Shown here: positions 16,083 through 24,904 of the stretch, piece by piece | Position numbering within the stretch: position 1 is the first letter of the stretch | Layout of the letters: each line of letters starts with the position of its first letter | Assembly (NCBI RefSeq): GCF_025685565.1 | Contig: NZ_JAGSYE010000006.1 | Span: 1 to 64,000 of the forward strand | DNA from: Granulicella aggregans | Lineage (GTDB): Bacteria; Acidobacteriota; Terriglobia; Terriglobales; Acidobacteriaceae | Direction: 5' to 3' | Length of the DNA stretch: 64,000 nt | Notes under the pieces: generated by a model | What the model was told of the DNA's origin: nothing | What the model saw: the letters and a program-made list of their open reading frames with translations, nothing else | Database searches by the model: none | Program-made: the position numbers and the translations under genes

Positions 16083-16529
16083 ATGATCCGTATGAAGCGT
16101 TTCTTCGGCTGCGTTCTCCTTGGCGTCTTGTCCCTCGCCGCATCGGCTCAGTATACGAACCCGTCCGCGGATGTCCCCGCCTACAATCTCGAAGCTCCCA
16201 AGAAGCCGCTGCCGCCGATCATGTCCGGGACCCAGCTCACGGGCGACTACTTCCAGCATCCTTATCAGGTTGTCGCCTACAAGATGGCAGCAAAGATTCC
16301 CGCCGTCCTCAGCCAGCAGCCTTGTTACTGCCGCTGCGACCGCGCGATGGGCCACAACAGCCTGCATAGTTGTTTCGAAGGAACCCACGGCGCAGCTTGC
16401 TCCACCTGCATGAAGGAGGGCGTCTACGCCTATCAGCAGACCAAGCTTGGCAAGACCCCGACCCAGATCCGCGCCGGCATCGAGCGCGGCGAGTGGCAGC
16501 AGGTCGACCTCGAAAAGGCCGCCCTCTGA
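16083..16529 (+). CDS. Secreted PCYCGC-motif protein of unknown function
   Basis: This 148-residue protein starts with a signal peptide (MKRFFGCVLLGVLSLAASAQ after a short lead). The core reads QPCYCRCDRAMGHNSLHSCF and then GTHGAACSTCMKEG, giving six cysteines and two histidines in the arrangement of the PCYCGC-motif family (here PCYCRC). The family has no established function; the Cys/His pattern suggests metal or cofactor binding outside the cytoplasm, which is inference. A second start at 16092 is equally possible. The stop overlaps the likely start region of the EamA-type transporter gene, so the two are probably translationally coupled. Confidence 0.75.
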   Translation: MIRMKRFFGCVLLGVLSLAASAQYTNPSADVPAYNLEAPKKPLPPIMSGTQLTGDYFQHPYQVVAYKMAAKIPAVLSQQPCYCRCDRAMGHNSLHSCFEGTHGAACSTCMKEGVYAYQQTKLGKTPTQIRAGIERGEWQQVDLEKAAL

Positions 16530-16945
16530 GCTGGCTGGCATGGGCGCTTCTCTCAGCCGTCTTCGCCGCGGCGACTGCCTTGCTCGCGAAAGTCGGTGTA
16601 TCCGGAATCGACTCCAACCTCGCCACCGCAATCCGCACCACCGTCGTCTTCGTCTTCGCATGGGCAGTAGCCATCGCCCTTGAGAAGCACAACGCCATCT
16701 CCATGATCGGCCGCCGGAGCTGGATCTTCCTCATCCTCTCCGGCCTGTGTACCGGCCTCTCCTGGATCTGCTACTTCCGCGCGCTCCAACTTGGCCCGGC
16801 CTCGAGCGTCGCTCCCATCGACAAACTCAGCGTCGTTCTCGTCATTGTCTGCGCTTGGCTCTTTCTGGGCGAGCACCTCAACGCGATGAAGCTGCTCGGC
16901 GGATCGCTCATCACCGTCGGCGCGATCATCATCGCCCTCGCCTAG
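16493..16945 (+). CDS. EamA/DMT-type small membrane transporter, single domain
   Basis: The protein has about five hydrophobic helices and ends ALQLGPASSVAPIDKLSVVLVIVCAWLFLGEHLNAMKLLGGSLITVGAIIIALA, a typical single EamA domain of about 140 residues. Family members usually begin directly at the WL-WALLSAVFAA segment. In this frame that point is a CTG codon at 16526, overlapping the TGA of the preceding gene (CTGA), with AAGG eight bases before it; no ATG lies nearby. GTG at 16493, used here, would add 11 residues. So either a rare CTG start or a longer overlap is in use. The substrate is unknown; half-size proteins of this kind probably act as dimers. Confidence 0.8.
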   Translation: MAAGRPRKGRPLSWLAWALLSAVFAAATALLAKVGVSGIDSNLATAIRTTVVFVFAWAVAIALEKHNAISMIGRRSWIFLILSGLCTGLSWICYFRALQLGPASSVAPIDKLSVVLVIVCAWLFLGEHLNAMKLLGGSLITVGAIIIALA

Positions 16946-16962
16946 GTCTCCTCAATCTCCAC

Positions 16963-17030
16963 CCCGTCATCTCGACCGAAGCCTCTCGCAGCCTCATCGC
17001 GAGAGGCGTAGCGGAGAGACCCCCGCATTC
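16963..17030. repeat. Dispersed intergenic repeat, copy 1
   Basis: The stretch begins GTCATCTCGACCGAAGC and ends GTAGCGGAGAGACCCCCGCAT, with an internal GCCTCTCGC / GCGAGAGGC hairpin. Related sequences occur at 35566, 40911 and 49708. It lies between the EamA-type gene and tmRNA. Confidence 0.65.
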
Positions 17031-17107
17031 GTCCCATGTAACGTTAGCGCTATACTGGAGAAAGTTCTTTGTAACGCTTCAACGCAATGTTGAGCCAGCT
17101 CCACAAT

Positions 17108-17460
17108 GGGGGCGTCACGGCTTCGACGGGATTGCTTGTGGCAGAGAGGCATGCCGGGGTGGGTACACCCGTAATCGCGCCCAAAACTATAAGTGCCGAA
17201 CCTCAGTTCGCTCTTGCTGCTTAATCATAAGTAGCCGATCGCTTCCGCTTCGCCTACGGGCGGATACCGATCGTCGCACAGTAGGCTGGCTCAACGTGTT
17301 CCGTCTGTACACCGCGAGTGAGATCAATCAGGCTGGTCGCCGTCGCATCTTCGTCCGTTCTAAGCGCCGGTGACGAGACAAAGATGAACCTGGAAAAAGC
17401 ATGAAAGCTCTCTGTTATTGGTAGTTTCGGACGCGGGTTCGACTCCCGCCGCCTCCACCA
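17108..17460 (+). ncRNA. ssrA: Transfer-messenger RNA (tmRNA)
   Basis: The 5' end GGGGGCGTCACGGCTTCGACGG and the 3' end CGGGTTCGACTCCCGCCGCCTCCACCA-like tRNA half pair as an acceptor stem (GGGGGCG with CGCCTCC), and CCA is encoded. The resume codon follows TAATC, as in known tmRNAs, at GCG 17177. The tag reads APKTISAEPQFALAA and ends at TAA 17222-17224; the ALAA tail is the standard protease signal. Length 353 nt. With SmpB it rescues stalled ribosomes and tags the nascent chain. No integrase or att duplication is seen at its 3' end. Confidence 0.96.
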
Positions 17461-17469
17461 TTCCTTCTT

Positions 17470-19599
17470 TTACTTCCAACGCAACTCCAGAAGCGTCGAC
17501 GCCGCAGGCTCGAGGCTCACGCTCAGTTCGCCCTTCGCGGGCTCGAGAGCCGTGCCCGAAGCGACATCGACTACCGAGACACTCCCCGCCGGGGCCAGCT
17601 TCTCATCAATCCGCGCCAGCGACACCGACACCTTCTGCTTCTTCTTCTCATCGAAGTTGAAGATTGCTACATACGCTCCGTGCAGCGTGGGCCGATAGAA
17701 GACATTTGCGCCCTGATCACCGGTATTCCCTTCCACCGGCAGAAACGTCTTCCCTTCCGCCGCGATCTTCATCCACGCGCGATTGTTATAGACATCCTTC
17801 GCCAGCGCCTGCCCTTCGGGATCGTCCGCAAGTTGCGAGCTATCGAGGATCATTCCGCCACTGATCACCGTCGAGAGCAACCGGCTCTTCCCTTCATCCA
17901 CAGTCCGCGCACCAAGATCCGCCTTGCTGCCCAGCACCACGTGATCCGGATCCGTGATGTAGAGATTCTTGCTCGACCACCATCCATAGGTAAGCGAGTT
18001 CAGCATGTACTCCGTCGACTGCTCGCGCCCGGCAATATGTCCCTTCGTGTCGCAAGCCAGCCGCCGCGCATGGCCATAGCCCGAAGGAAACAGCGGCGCG
18101 ATCGACAGGCTCAGAAACATCTTCGGCCCTGCCTCCGCAACGACCTGCTTCATGCCAGCGTTATAAGCCTCGATCCCCGTCTGGATCGCAGGATCATAAT
18201 GCGCTCCCTCCAGCGCCCCATGAGCCAGAAAGTCGATCTTGATGTAATTGAAATCGAGCCGATGCATCTGCTCGAAGAAGTATTTGATCCGCGCCTTCGC
18301 TCCGGGATGCGTCGGATCGACCGGCCAAAGTCCATCCACCTTCGGCATCATCGAACCATCCGGCGCCTTGAGGATGATGTCGCGATAGCGATACTTCATC
18401 CCCGTGCCTTCGACATACGCATCAAGATCATCCAGGTGATACACAAACGGAGCCCAGTAGATTCCGGGCTCGAAGTGCATCCCTTGAGCGTTCTTCATCC
18501 CTCGAATGATCGAGACCGACTCAGCAAGCTGTATAGGGTCGAGCTTCCACCAGAACGCATCGAGATTGACGTACACGACACGGTTGTCGCCAAAGCCTTC
18601 AGGCACCAGCTTGTCTCTTACAAATGCTGCCGTATCCAGATAACGCTTGTCGCTGATCTTGTCCGCATAGGCCGCCCAACTATTCCATCCGATCGGAGCG
18701 CCCGAAGCCCACTTCAGCGGTGGCTGAATCGCAGCATTCGCCTCACCGTACGCTTCTAGCCCCTCGCGCCAGTCCGCGAACGATCCGATAAAAATGCGAG
18801 GCGAAGTGACATGCGCCCCACGCACGATCCCATGCGGCACCGTGTCATGTGTGTCTGTGCGAACTCCCGTTGGCGATGTGATGCCTCCATAGATGTCCAG
18901 ATCAGTCAGTTCCCCATCCGCAGCATGGGCCTCAATCGCAGTCTTCCACTTGTCGTGAACAATGGAACCAAGAAGCAACGCCTGCCGCGTCGTATTGTCG
19001 TAGATCGCTGTCGCTTCGTTGCCGGAAAATAGCTGTCCCGGCTTCATCTCCGCCACAGCCACGCTGTTGTAGCGGAACCACATGTCGTTATCGAACGGAA
19101 CATGCAGGATGCGAAGATCTTTGCCCTCGATTCGAAGCGAACCACTTCCCTTCAAGACCACAGCGTCGAAGTGCCGCGTGCCCACACTGCCGGTCTTCGC
19201 TTGCAGTTCCGCCTGCACGGCAATCGCTGAAACCTTGTCGTACACCCAGATTCGCTGAATCAGATTGGGTAGCCCGGGCGCTGTGCTCTTCACTGCGTAA
19301 ACGCGAGTCCCCGGTACTGTGGAAGTCTTCTGCCCGGCGTCCAGCACATGGCTGCTGTACGCAGTGGACGACACCGTCTTTCCATCCTCAAGCACCGCCC
19401 CGCTCGCAAGGCCAGTGATCGAGTGGCCATCATTCCACGAGATATCCATCAGCCCGCTATCACGGTGATAGTGCACCACAACCGCCTTGCCACGAAGCTC
19501 GATCGCCTTCGAAGAGGCAGGCACACTCTGTGCAAAGGAAGGCAGCGCGAAAACGGCCGATGTGACCGCGATAAACCAAGCGAATGCAACCGCTTTCAT
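17470..19599 (-). CDS. Secreted glycoside hydrolase, alpha-galactosidase/melibiase-like (clan GH-D)
   Basis: This 709-residue protein has a signal peptide (MKAVAFAWFIAVTSAVFALPSFAQ), an N-terminal beta-sandwich of about 300 residues, a TIM barrel beginning PIGWNSWAAY, and a C-terminal beta domain ending LEPAASTLLELRWK. YIKIDFLAHGALEG occupies the position of the catalytic nucleophile (YxKxD) of GH27/GH36 enzymes, and an acid/base aspartate is expected in the LACDTKGH segment. It should release alpha-linked galactose or a related sugar outside the cytoplasm; the exact linkage is uncertain. The ATG at 19599 has AGGAGA seven bases upstream and is chosen over the open frame to 19629. Confidence 0.8.
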   Translation of the reverse strand: MKAVAFAWFIAVTSAVFALPSFAQSVPASSKAIELRGKAVVVHYHRDSGLMDISWNDGHSITGLASGAVLEDGKTVSSTAYSSHVLDAGQKTSTVPGTRVYAVKSTAPGLPNLIQRIWVYDKVSAIAVQAELQAKTGSVGTRHFDAVVLKGSGSLRIEGKDLRILHVPFDNDMWFRYNSVAVAEMKPGQLFSGNEATAIYDNTTRQALLLGSIVHDKWKTAIEAHAADGELTDLDIYGGITSPTGVRTDTHDTVPHGIVRGAHVTSPRIFIGSFADWREGLEAYGEANAAIQPPLKWASGAPIGWNSWAAYADKISDKRYLDTAAFVRDKLVPEGFGDNRVVYVNLDAFWWKLDPIQLAESVSIIRGMKNAQGMHFEPGIYWAPFVYHLDDLDAYVEGTGMKYRYRDIILKAPDGSMMPKVDGLWPVDPTHPGAKARIKYFFEQMHRLDFNYIKIDFLAHGALEGAHYDPAIQTGIEAYNAGMKQVVAEAGPKMFLSLSIAPLFPSGYGHARRLACDTKGHIAGREQSTEYMLNSLTYGWWSSKNLYITDPDHVVLGSKADLGARTVDEGKSRLLSTVISGGMILDSSQLADDPEGQALAKDVYNNRAWMKIAAEGKTFLPVEGNTGDQGANVFYRPTLHGAYVAIFNFDEKKKQKVSVSLARIDEKLAPAGSVSVVDVASGTALEPAKGELSVSLEPAASTLLELRWK

Positions 19600-19683
19600 T
19601 TCATCTCCTGGAGATTCTGATCGCAGCAAAGGTAAGACTTAGCCCCGCAGCGGTTCTTCTTCGACTTCAAGGTTGGATTGGTC

Positions 19684-21027
19684 TTAGCCCAGCAACTCGT
19701 GCCGCATATACTCGTTCACGAACTTGCCCTTCGGGTCATACTGTTTGAGCAGCTGCGTGAAATCATCGGCCCGAGGATATGCCGCACGAACCTGAGGAGC
19801 CGCGAGCGTATTTACCTTGCCCCAGTGCGGTCGCGGCGTAAACGGCATAAGCTTCGCCTCCACCTGCGGAATCACCTTCATCACGGCATCCCACTCCGGT
19901 TTCCACGTAAAGTGGATCGCCAACGAGCGCCGCTTGTACGCCATGCTCATCCAAAGCTCGTCAGCCGCAATCGACCGCAGCTCCGTCACGAAGAGATGCG
20001 GCGTTATCTGGTCCTTCAGGCTCTCGACAGCAAGAACAGCTTCATACGCATGCTCGAACGGAACGAAGTACTCCGTCTGAATCTCGCGACCCGTTGAAGG
20101 CGTGAACTCCATCTTGAAGTGCGGAAGCCGCTCATACCACTTGCCCACGCTGTTCAGTTGATCGGTGGTCTTCTCCGGCCCCTGTCCCACGACCGGGTGC
20201 AGCTTCTCTTTCGCCAGCGTCGCTCCATAAAACAGCTCCGGCGGCGCAGCTCCCCCACCCTGATCCACCCGCCGCTTGATCCATACCTCCCAAGCCTTAT
20301 GGTGCTGCCAGTTCGTGAAGAGCGAGAGGCTGTAGCCCGTATTCATGATGGCTTCGAAGTTGTGTTCCAGCTCGTGGAAGTCCAGCGCCTGGTAGACGAT
20401 CTGCGTCATCTCGTAGCTCGGTTCGACATCGAGTGTCACGTGCGTCACCACGCCCAGCGACCCCATGCTCACCACCGCGCCATGGAACGCATCGCCATCC
20501 TTCGCCCGCGTCAGCGTATGCACCGTACCATCGGCAGCAACGATCTCCAGCCCACTCACCGAGGTAGCGAGTCCGCCATTCCGCAGACCTGACCCGTGCG
20601 TCCCCGTAGCGATTGACCCGCCAACCGAGATATGTGGCAGCGAAGCCATATTCGCCAGCGCGAACCCCGCGTTATCTAACTGCACCGCAAGGTCGCCATA
20701 CTTGATGCCGGCACCGACTGTCACCGTCTTCGCGGCCGCATCCAGCTTGAAGTCATGCAAGCCCAGCGTGCTGATCTGCGCGACCTTCGAGTCCGCGATG
20801 CCATTAAAGCTGTGCCGAGTCCCTAGAGCCCTGACGCTGTCAACGCTCGTCACTGCCTTTTGAACATCAGCGACGGAGGCCGGCTGCAGCACGTTATCGG
20901 TTGAGTAGCGAAACGTCCCAGCCCAGTTCTCACGCGGACCTCCACTTCCTGCCTGCGCCACTCCACCCCGAACCGCCGTCATGGCTGCCAGCGCCGCGCT
21001 GCCCTTGAGAAACTGCCGCTTATCCAT
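19684..21027 (-). CDS. Alditol oxidase / aldonolactone oxidase-like FAD enzyme, Tat-exported
   Basis: This 447-residue protein has an N-terminal Tat-like signal (MDKRQFLKGSAALAAM; KR instead of RR), a PCMH-type FAD domain with SVRALGTRHSFNGIADS, whose histidine carries covalent FAD in alditol oxidase, and GGSIATGTHGSGL. The C-terminal ALO domain has TELRSIAADELWMS and PHWGKVNTL, which match the Glu-x-Arg and Lys active-site residues known from AldO. It probably oxidises a polyol or aldonolactone with oxygen outside the cytoplasm. It follows the alpha-galactosidase-like gene region on the same strand (84 bases apart), consistent with sugar use but not proof of an operon. Confidence 0.87.
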   Translation of the reverse strand: MDKRQFLKGSAALAAMTAVRGGVAQAGSGGPRENWAGTFRYSTDNVLQPASVADVQKAVTSVDSVRALGTRHSFNGIADSKVAQISTLGLHDFKLDAAAKTVTVGAGIKYGDLAVQLDNAGFALANMASLPHISVGGSIATGTHGSGLRNGGLATSVSGLEIVAADGTVHTLTRAKDGDAFHGAVVSMGSLGVVTHVTLDVEPSYEMTQIVYQALDFHELEHNFEAIMNTGYSLSLFTNWQHHKAWEVWIKRRVDQGGGAAPPELFYGATLAKEKLHPVVGQGPEKTTDQLNSVGKWYERLPHFKMEFTPSTGREIQTEYFVPFEHAYEAVLAVESLKDQITPHLFVTELRSIAADELWMSMAYKRRSLAIHFTWKPEWDAVMKVIPQVEAKLMPFTPRPHWGKVNTLAAPQVRAAYPRADDFTQLLKQYDPKGKFVNEYMRHELLG

Positions 21028-21130
21028 AAATCTGTGCCTGCTCCCAATCGCCTTCGGTATGGTTGGCCGCTTCGCTCAATCATGGCCGCGACAATCATAC
21101 GCACACCTCTCATCGATTGGGAACGAGGGA

Positions 21131-21472
21131 TCAAGCCACACAAGCCGCAACCGCCTCGGCCTCTCGCTCGAAGACGCTGAACAGATTCAGAATATGCACC
21201 ATCTTGAACGTCTTATACGCAAACGGAGAAAGGCTCACCAGCTTCGTATCCCCGCCCAGCTTCTTCGACTGCTGCAGCGCGTTCACGATCGACCCAATCC
21301 CCGACGAGTCGATCACCGGCATCGCCTCCAGATTGAGAACCAGAAAAGGGTGGTCCGTAGCGAACGCCTCTCGCACCGCCGCGTCGAACTTATCCAACTG
21401 CTCGCCCATCTTCAGCGCGCCCTTGATGCGGATGGTACAGGTCTTCCCACTTTGAAGAACGTCGAGGTCCAA
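21131..21472 (-). CDS. STAS-domain anti-sigma factor antagonist
   Basis: This 113-residue STAS protein contains LVLNLEAMPVIDSSGIGSIVNAL, with the conserved 'DSSG' phosphorylation loop. It starts with TTG (DLDVLQSGKTCTIRIKGAL) and lacks an obvious ribosome site, so the start is uncertain. It is divergent from the GAF-HlyD gene at 21591 and stands alone. It may be read by the RsbW-type kinase of the first operon or by another partner outside the window. Confidence 0.87.
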   Translation of the reverse strand: MDLDVLQSGKTCTIRIKGALKMGEQLDKFDAAVREAFATDHPFLVLNLEAMPVIDSSGIGSIVNALQQSKKLGGDTKLVSLSPFAYKTFKMVHILNLFSVFEREAEAVAACVA

Positions 21473-21590
21473 GGAGTTGTTTACCTTTCCAACAGATTGT
21501 TCTACATTTGTGAAACTTCGCTACAACCACAAGACTGCTCAGAGTCTATCTTGCTGGGACCTGCCGTCAAGGGAGACCCAAGTACAGTCC

Positions 21591-23984
21591 ATGCCTGATG
21601 TCACCACCACGCCAGTCACCGAGAGTATAGATGTCGCCGCGCGTCTCTTCGTGGCCACTTCGGTAGCTTCTCGTGCGAGGCTGCTCGCGACGGCTGCCGC
21701 CGATCTTATCGGAGACGCCGCCGCGGCTATCTACCTCTTCAGCTCAGAAGCTGACACCGCCGACTGGCGAATGGCCGCAAGCACGATCGATATCTCCCTC
21801 ACGCGGGAGCTCGACTGGTCCACCGTCGCGCCACTCGCCGCTCTGCTCGAAGACCCCGAGAACGCCTTTATCCTCGCCGAACCCGACCTCACCCGCGAAC
21901 ACTATCAACACCTCGACATCACCCGCCCGGTCACCTCGACCGCCTATCTGCCGATGATCTTCGGCGAGACGCTTATGGGGGCCATCGAAATCATCTCTTT
22001 CTCAAAAAAGATGACCCTCGAAGACCTCGAAACGCTTCAGCCACTCGCAGAGATTGGCGCGCCGGCGTTGCGCGAAGCCTCCCTGGTCGAAGGGCAACAG
22101 GCCGACCTGCTCGACTCTGTACACCGCATGACGCAGCTGTACGACCTCGAAAAGTCGCTCAACGCCACGCTCGATCTCGATCCGCTGATGCCCCTCATAC
22201 CGCGCAAGGTCATCGCCATGCTTCACTGCCAGGCCGTCCACCTCTGGCTCTTCAACGGCGACGACCTCACCCTGATGGCAAGCGCCGGCGAAGACCCCAC
22301 AGTCGAACTCGGAATGACGCAGTCCGCGAGCGAAGGCTACGTGGGCCAGATGGCCGAAGAAGGCGTCGCCATGCTCATCGCCGACCCGAACGATGAGCGT
22401 CTGCTCGTCCGGAACGCCGGCAGCGAAACTCCCGTGTGGACAGCGATGCTTGTCCCCTTGATGCAGGAAGAGGCCGAGGTCGGAGTCCTCGAGGCGATCA
22501 ACCGCAACGACGGCGAACCCTTCGACGAAGACGACGAGTTCTTCTTCGGCTCCGTCGCCGAGACCGTCAGCAGCGCTCTGAAGAACGCCAACCTCATGCA
22601 CGCCGAGCGCAAGCTCGAGATCCTCGAAGCCCTGGTCCATGTCAGCTCCGAGATCACCTCGACCCTCCGCCTCGAACGCCTTCTCCAGATCATCGTCAAC
22701 AGCCCACAGAATGTCCTCCCCTTCGAACGCTGCTCCATCGCTCTCGACAACCGCGGAAAGCTGCAGTTGAAGTCCATCTCCGGCATGACCAGCATCCCGA
22801 TGGGTGACGTTCAGGTCGAAGGCCTGCTTGAGCTCGTGCGCTGGCTCTCGACGCAACCCGAGGCTCTTCACCTGAAGCAGCAAGATGAAGAGTCTTCCGC
22901 CGATCTCCCCGAGCCGGTAGCGAAGCACTTCGAAGCCACTGGCTACCGCGCCCTCTACGCTCTTCCGCTCAACGATGATCAGGGCCGCGTCGGCGTTCTG
23001 GTCTACGAAGGACTCGATCCCGAGTTCCTCGATCTCCCGCACACGGAGATGATCAAAATCCTTGCGGGTCAGGCGACGGTCGCCATCCGCAACGCCCTGC
23101 TCTATCGCGAAGTGCCGCTCATCAGCCTGCTCGAACCACTGATGCAGCGGAAGCAAGCACTCCTTCGCACGACCAAGGGCCGCCGCATCGGCTTCATCGC
23201 GGGCGGCGCACTCGCCGTGCTTTTCCTCGTCTTCTGTCCGCTTCCCATGCGCCTCACCGGCGAGGCCACAGTCGCTCCGCAACGCCTTGTCTCCATCGCC
23301 ACGCCGATCGAAGGAAACATCACCGAAGTCTTCGCCCGCGAAGGCCAACGAGTGGAGGCCGGACAAGTCCTGGGCGCGATGAACGACTTCCAGTGGCGCA
23401 CTGACCTCGCCTCCGCCGAGGGCCGCTACCGCACCGCCTTGCTCAACATGCAGTCCGATCTCGCGCGCGGAGCAGCTCAGGCCGGTGCAGACCGCGCCCA
23501 AACCGAATACCTCCGCGCCGAAGCCGATCGCGCCCGCGCCAAGATCGATAACGCCCAGCTTCGCTCTCCCATCTCCGGCATCGTCGTCACGCCGTCCCTG
23601 CAGGACGCCGCAGGCGAGCACCTCGACGCCGGCGCAACCTTCGCTCAGGTCCTCGACCTCTCGTCAGCCGTCGTCAACGTAGCCATCCCGCAGGCCGACG
23701 CCGCACTCCTGCGCCCCGGCCAAACCGTCGCGATCAAGCTCGACAGCTACCCGCAGCGATCCTGGCACGGCAGCGTCTCCATCGTCAGCCCTCAGGCCAC
23801 CGCAGGCGACGGCGAACGCACCTTCACAGCGCGCGTCTCCCTCGCCAACGAAGACGCAACCCTGCGTGCCGGCATGACCGGCCGCGCGAAGATCTCCATC
23901 GGCTATCGGCCTGCGGGATATGTCCTGCTTCGCCGCCCCGCCTTGTGGATTTGGCAGACACTTTGGAACTGGTTCGGCTGGTGA
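21591..23984 (+). CDS. GAF-domain protein fused to a HlyD/RND-type membrane fusion domain
   Basis: The 797-residue product has three GAF-like domains in its first 520 residues (roughly 15-165, 185-345 and 365-520, linked by helices such as ERKLEILEALVHVSSEI). One membrane helix follows near 538-555 (GALAVLFLVFCPLPM), then a lipoyl/barrel-sandwich hybrid (VSIATPIEGNITEVFAREGQRVEAGQVLG), a coiled coil and a beta-barrel domain like HlyD adaptors. Cytoplasmic sensors on a periplasmic adaptor are unusual. The ATG at 21591 (MPDVTTTP) is chosen over a longer open frame from 21477. It is the first of three overlapping genes that seem to build an export apparatus. Confidence 0.85.
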   Translation: MPDVTTTPVTESIDVAARLFVATSVASRARLLATAAADLIGDAAAAIYLFSSEADTADWRMAASTIDISLTRELDWSTVAPLAALLEDPENAFILAEPDLTREHYQHLDITRPVTSTAYLPMIFGETLMGAIEIISFSKKMTLEDLETLQPLAEIGAPALREASLVEGQQADLLDSVHRMTQLYDLEKSLNATLDLDPLMPLIPRKVIAMLHCQAVHLWLFNGDDLTLMASAGEDPTVELGMTQSASEGYVGQMAEEGVAMLIADPNDERLLVRNAGSETPVWTAMLVPLMQEEAEVGVLEAINRNDGEPFDEDDEFFFGSVAETVSSALKNANLMHAERKLEILEALVHVSSEITSTLRLERLLQIIVNSPQNVLPFERCSIALDNRGKLQLKSISGMTSIPMGDVQVEGLLELVRWLSTQPEALHLKQQDEESSADLPEPVAKHFEATGYRALYALPLNDDQGRVGVLVYEGLDPEFLDLPHTEMIKILAGQATVAIRNALLYREVPLISLLEPLMQRKQALLRTTKGRRIGFIAGGALAVLFLVFCPLPMRLTGEATVAPQRLVSIATPIEGNITEVFAREGQRVEAGQVLGAMNDFQWRTDLASAEGRYRTALLNMQSDLARGAAQAGADRAQTEYLRAEADRARAKIDNAQLRSPISGIVVTPSLQDAAGEHLDAGATFAQVLDLSSAVVNVAIPQADAALLRPGQTVAIKLDSYPQRSWHGSVSIVSPQATAGDGERTFTARVSLANEDATLRAGMTGRAKISIGYRPAGYVLLRRPALWIWQTLWNWFGW

Positions 23985-24904
23985 CACTCGTGAAGACTTC
24001 ATCGATACCTCTTCGACTCTACCTCGCAGCCATCGTCATGGTCACGGCCACCACGGGCTGCGACTCCCATGACTCCGTCGCATCATCCCCTCCCGCGCTG
24101 AAAGCACCGGCGCCTCAGGCCATTCACGCAACCGAACTCGCGAAGGCTCCGTACAGAACCACCGGCCCCCTCGTCGCCGAACAGCAATCCGACGTAGCCG
24201 CCCAGCGCGATGGACGCATCGCAAGCATCTCCGTAGCCCTCGGAGACCGCGTTAGACGCGGCCAGGAACTCGCCGCCCTCGACGACCGCGCCCTGCGCTC
24301 CTCCGTGGAATCGCAGACCGCTAAACTCGAATCCCTCCGCGCGCAAGTACGCGAATGGGAGTCCGAAGAGAAGATGGACTCTGCTGACCTCCGCCGTGCC
24401 GACCAGATGCGCGCTGCCAAGATCCTCAGCGAAGAAGGCTGGGAGCACGTGAAGTACAAGCTCGACGAGGTCACCTCCGAGGTCGCCCGTTATCGCGCCG
24501 ATGAAGCCGCAGCAGCCGCCGAACTGAAGACGGCGAAATTGCAACTCGAACAGTGCCATGTTCTCGCGCCCTTCGCTGGCGTCGTCGGCCGCCAGTCGCT
24601 GCGTCTTGCGCAAGAGGTGAAGCAGGGTGACGTCCTCTTCTGGATCACCGCCGAAGCTCCCCTGCGCATCCTCTTCACTGTGCCCGAATCAGAGATGGCA
24701 TCCTACCCAACCGGCGCACCTCTCAACCTCACCAGCCCCGGCTACCCCACTCTCCATCAGCCCGCGCGAGTCCTCCGCGTAAGCCCGGTCGTCGATCCCG
24801 CCAGCGACAGCGTGCAGGTCGTCGGCGCTCTCATCCATCCTTCCCCGCTCCTGAAACCCGGCATGTCGATGCAGATCAATCCGGAAGGCCACCCCGCGCA
24901 ATGA
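23981..24904 (+). CDS. HlyD/RND-type periplasmic adaptor, probable lipoprotein
   Basis: The GTG at 23981 overlaps the preceding stop (GTGA); GTG at 23990 is also possible and would give the more usual VKTSSIPLRLYLAAIVMVTA signal start. A cysteine at TATTGC is a weak lipobox. The body has a lipoyl half-motif (QQSDVAAQRDGRIASISVALGDRVRRGQELAAL), a coiled coil (residues about 100-190), the second lipoyl half (CHVLAPFAGVVGRQSLRLAQEVKQGDVLF) and a beta-barrel domain. It would sit in the periplasm bridging inner and outer membrane parts. It overlaps the following M50 gene by ATGA. Confidence 0.85.
   Translation: MTLVKTSSIPLRLYLAAIVMVTATTGCDSHDSVASSPPALKAPAPQAIHATELAKAPYRTTGPLVAEQQSDVAAQRDGRIASISVALGDRVRRGQELAALDDRALRSSVESQTAKLESLRAQVREWESEEKMDSADLRRADQMRAAKILSEEGWEHVKYKLDEVTSEVARYRADEAAAAAELKTAKLQLEQCHVLAPFAGVVGRQSLRLAQEVKQGDVLFWITAEAPLRILFTVPESEMASYPTGAPLNLTSPGYPTLHQPARVLRVSPVVDPASDSVQVVGALIHPSPLLKPGMSMQINPEGHPAQ

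Noticed and set aside
17461..19599. Genomic island integrated at the tmRNA 3' end
   Set aside because: No integrase gene or repeat of the tmRNA end was seen; the genes that follow look native in composition.
22002..23621. Long minus-strand open frame (539 codons) opposite the GAF-HlyD gene
   Set aside because: It is a shadow caused by GC-rich third positions. The plus-strand gene has clear domains and is in an overlapping operon.
23945..23980. Upstream GTG start for the HlyD-like lipoprotein
   Set aside because: It would overlap the previous gene by 40 bases and place a poor segment before the signal peptide; GTG at 23981 or 23990 is better.
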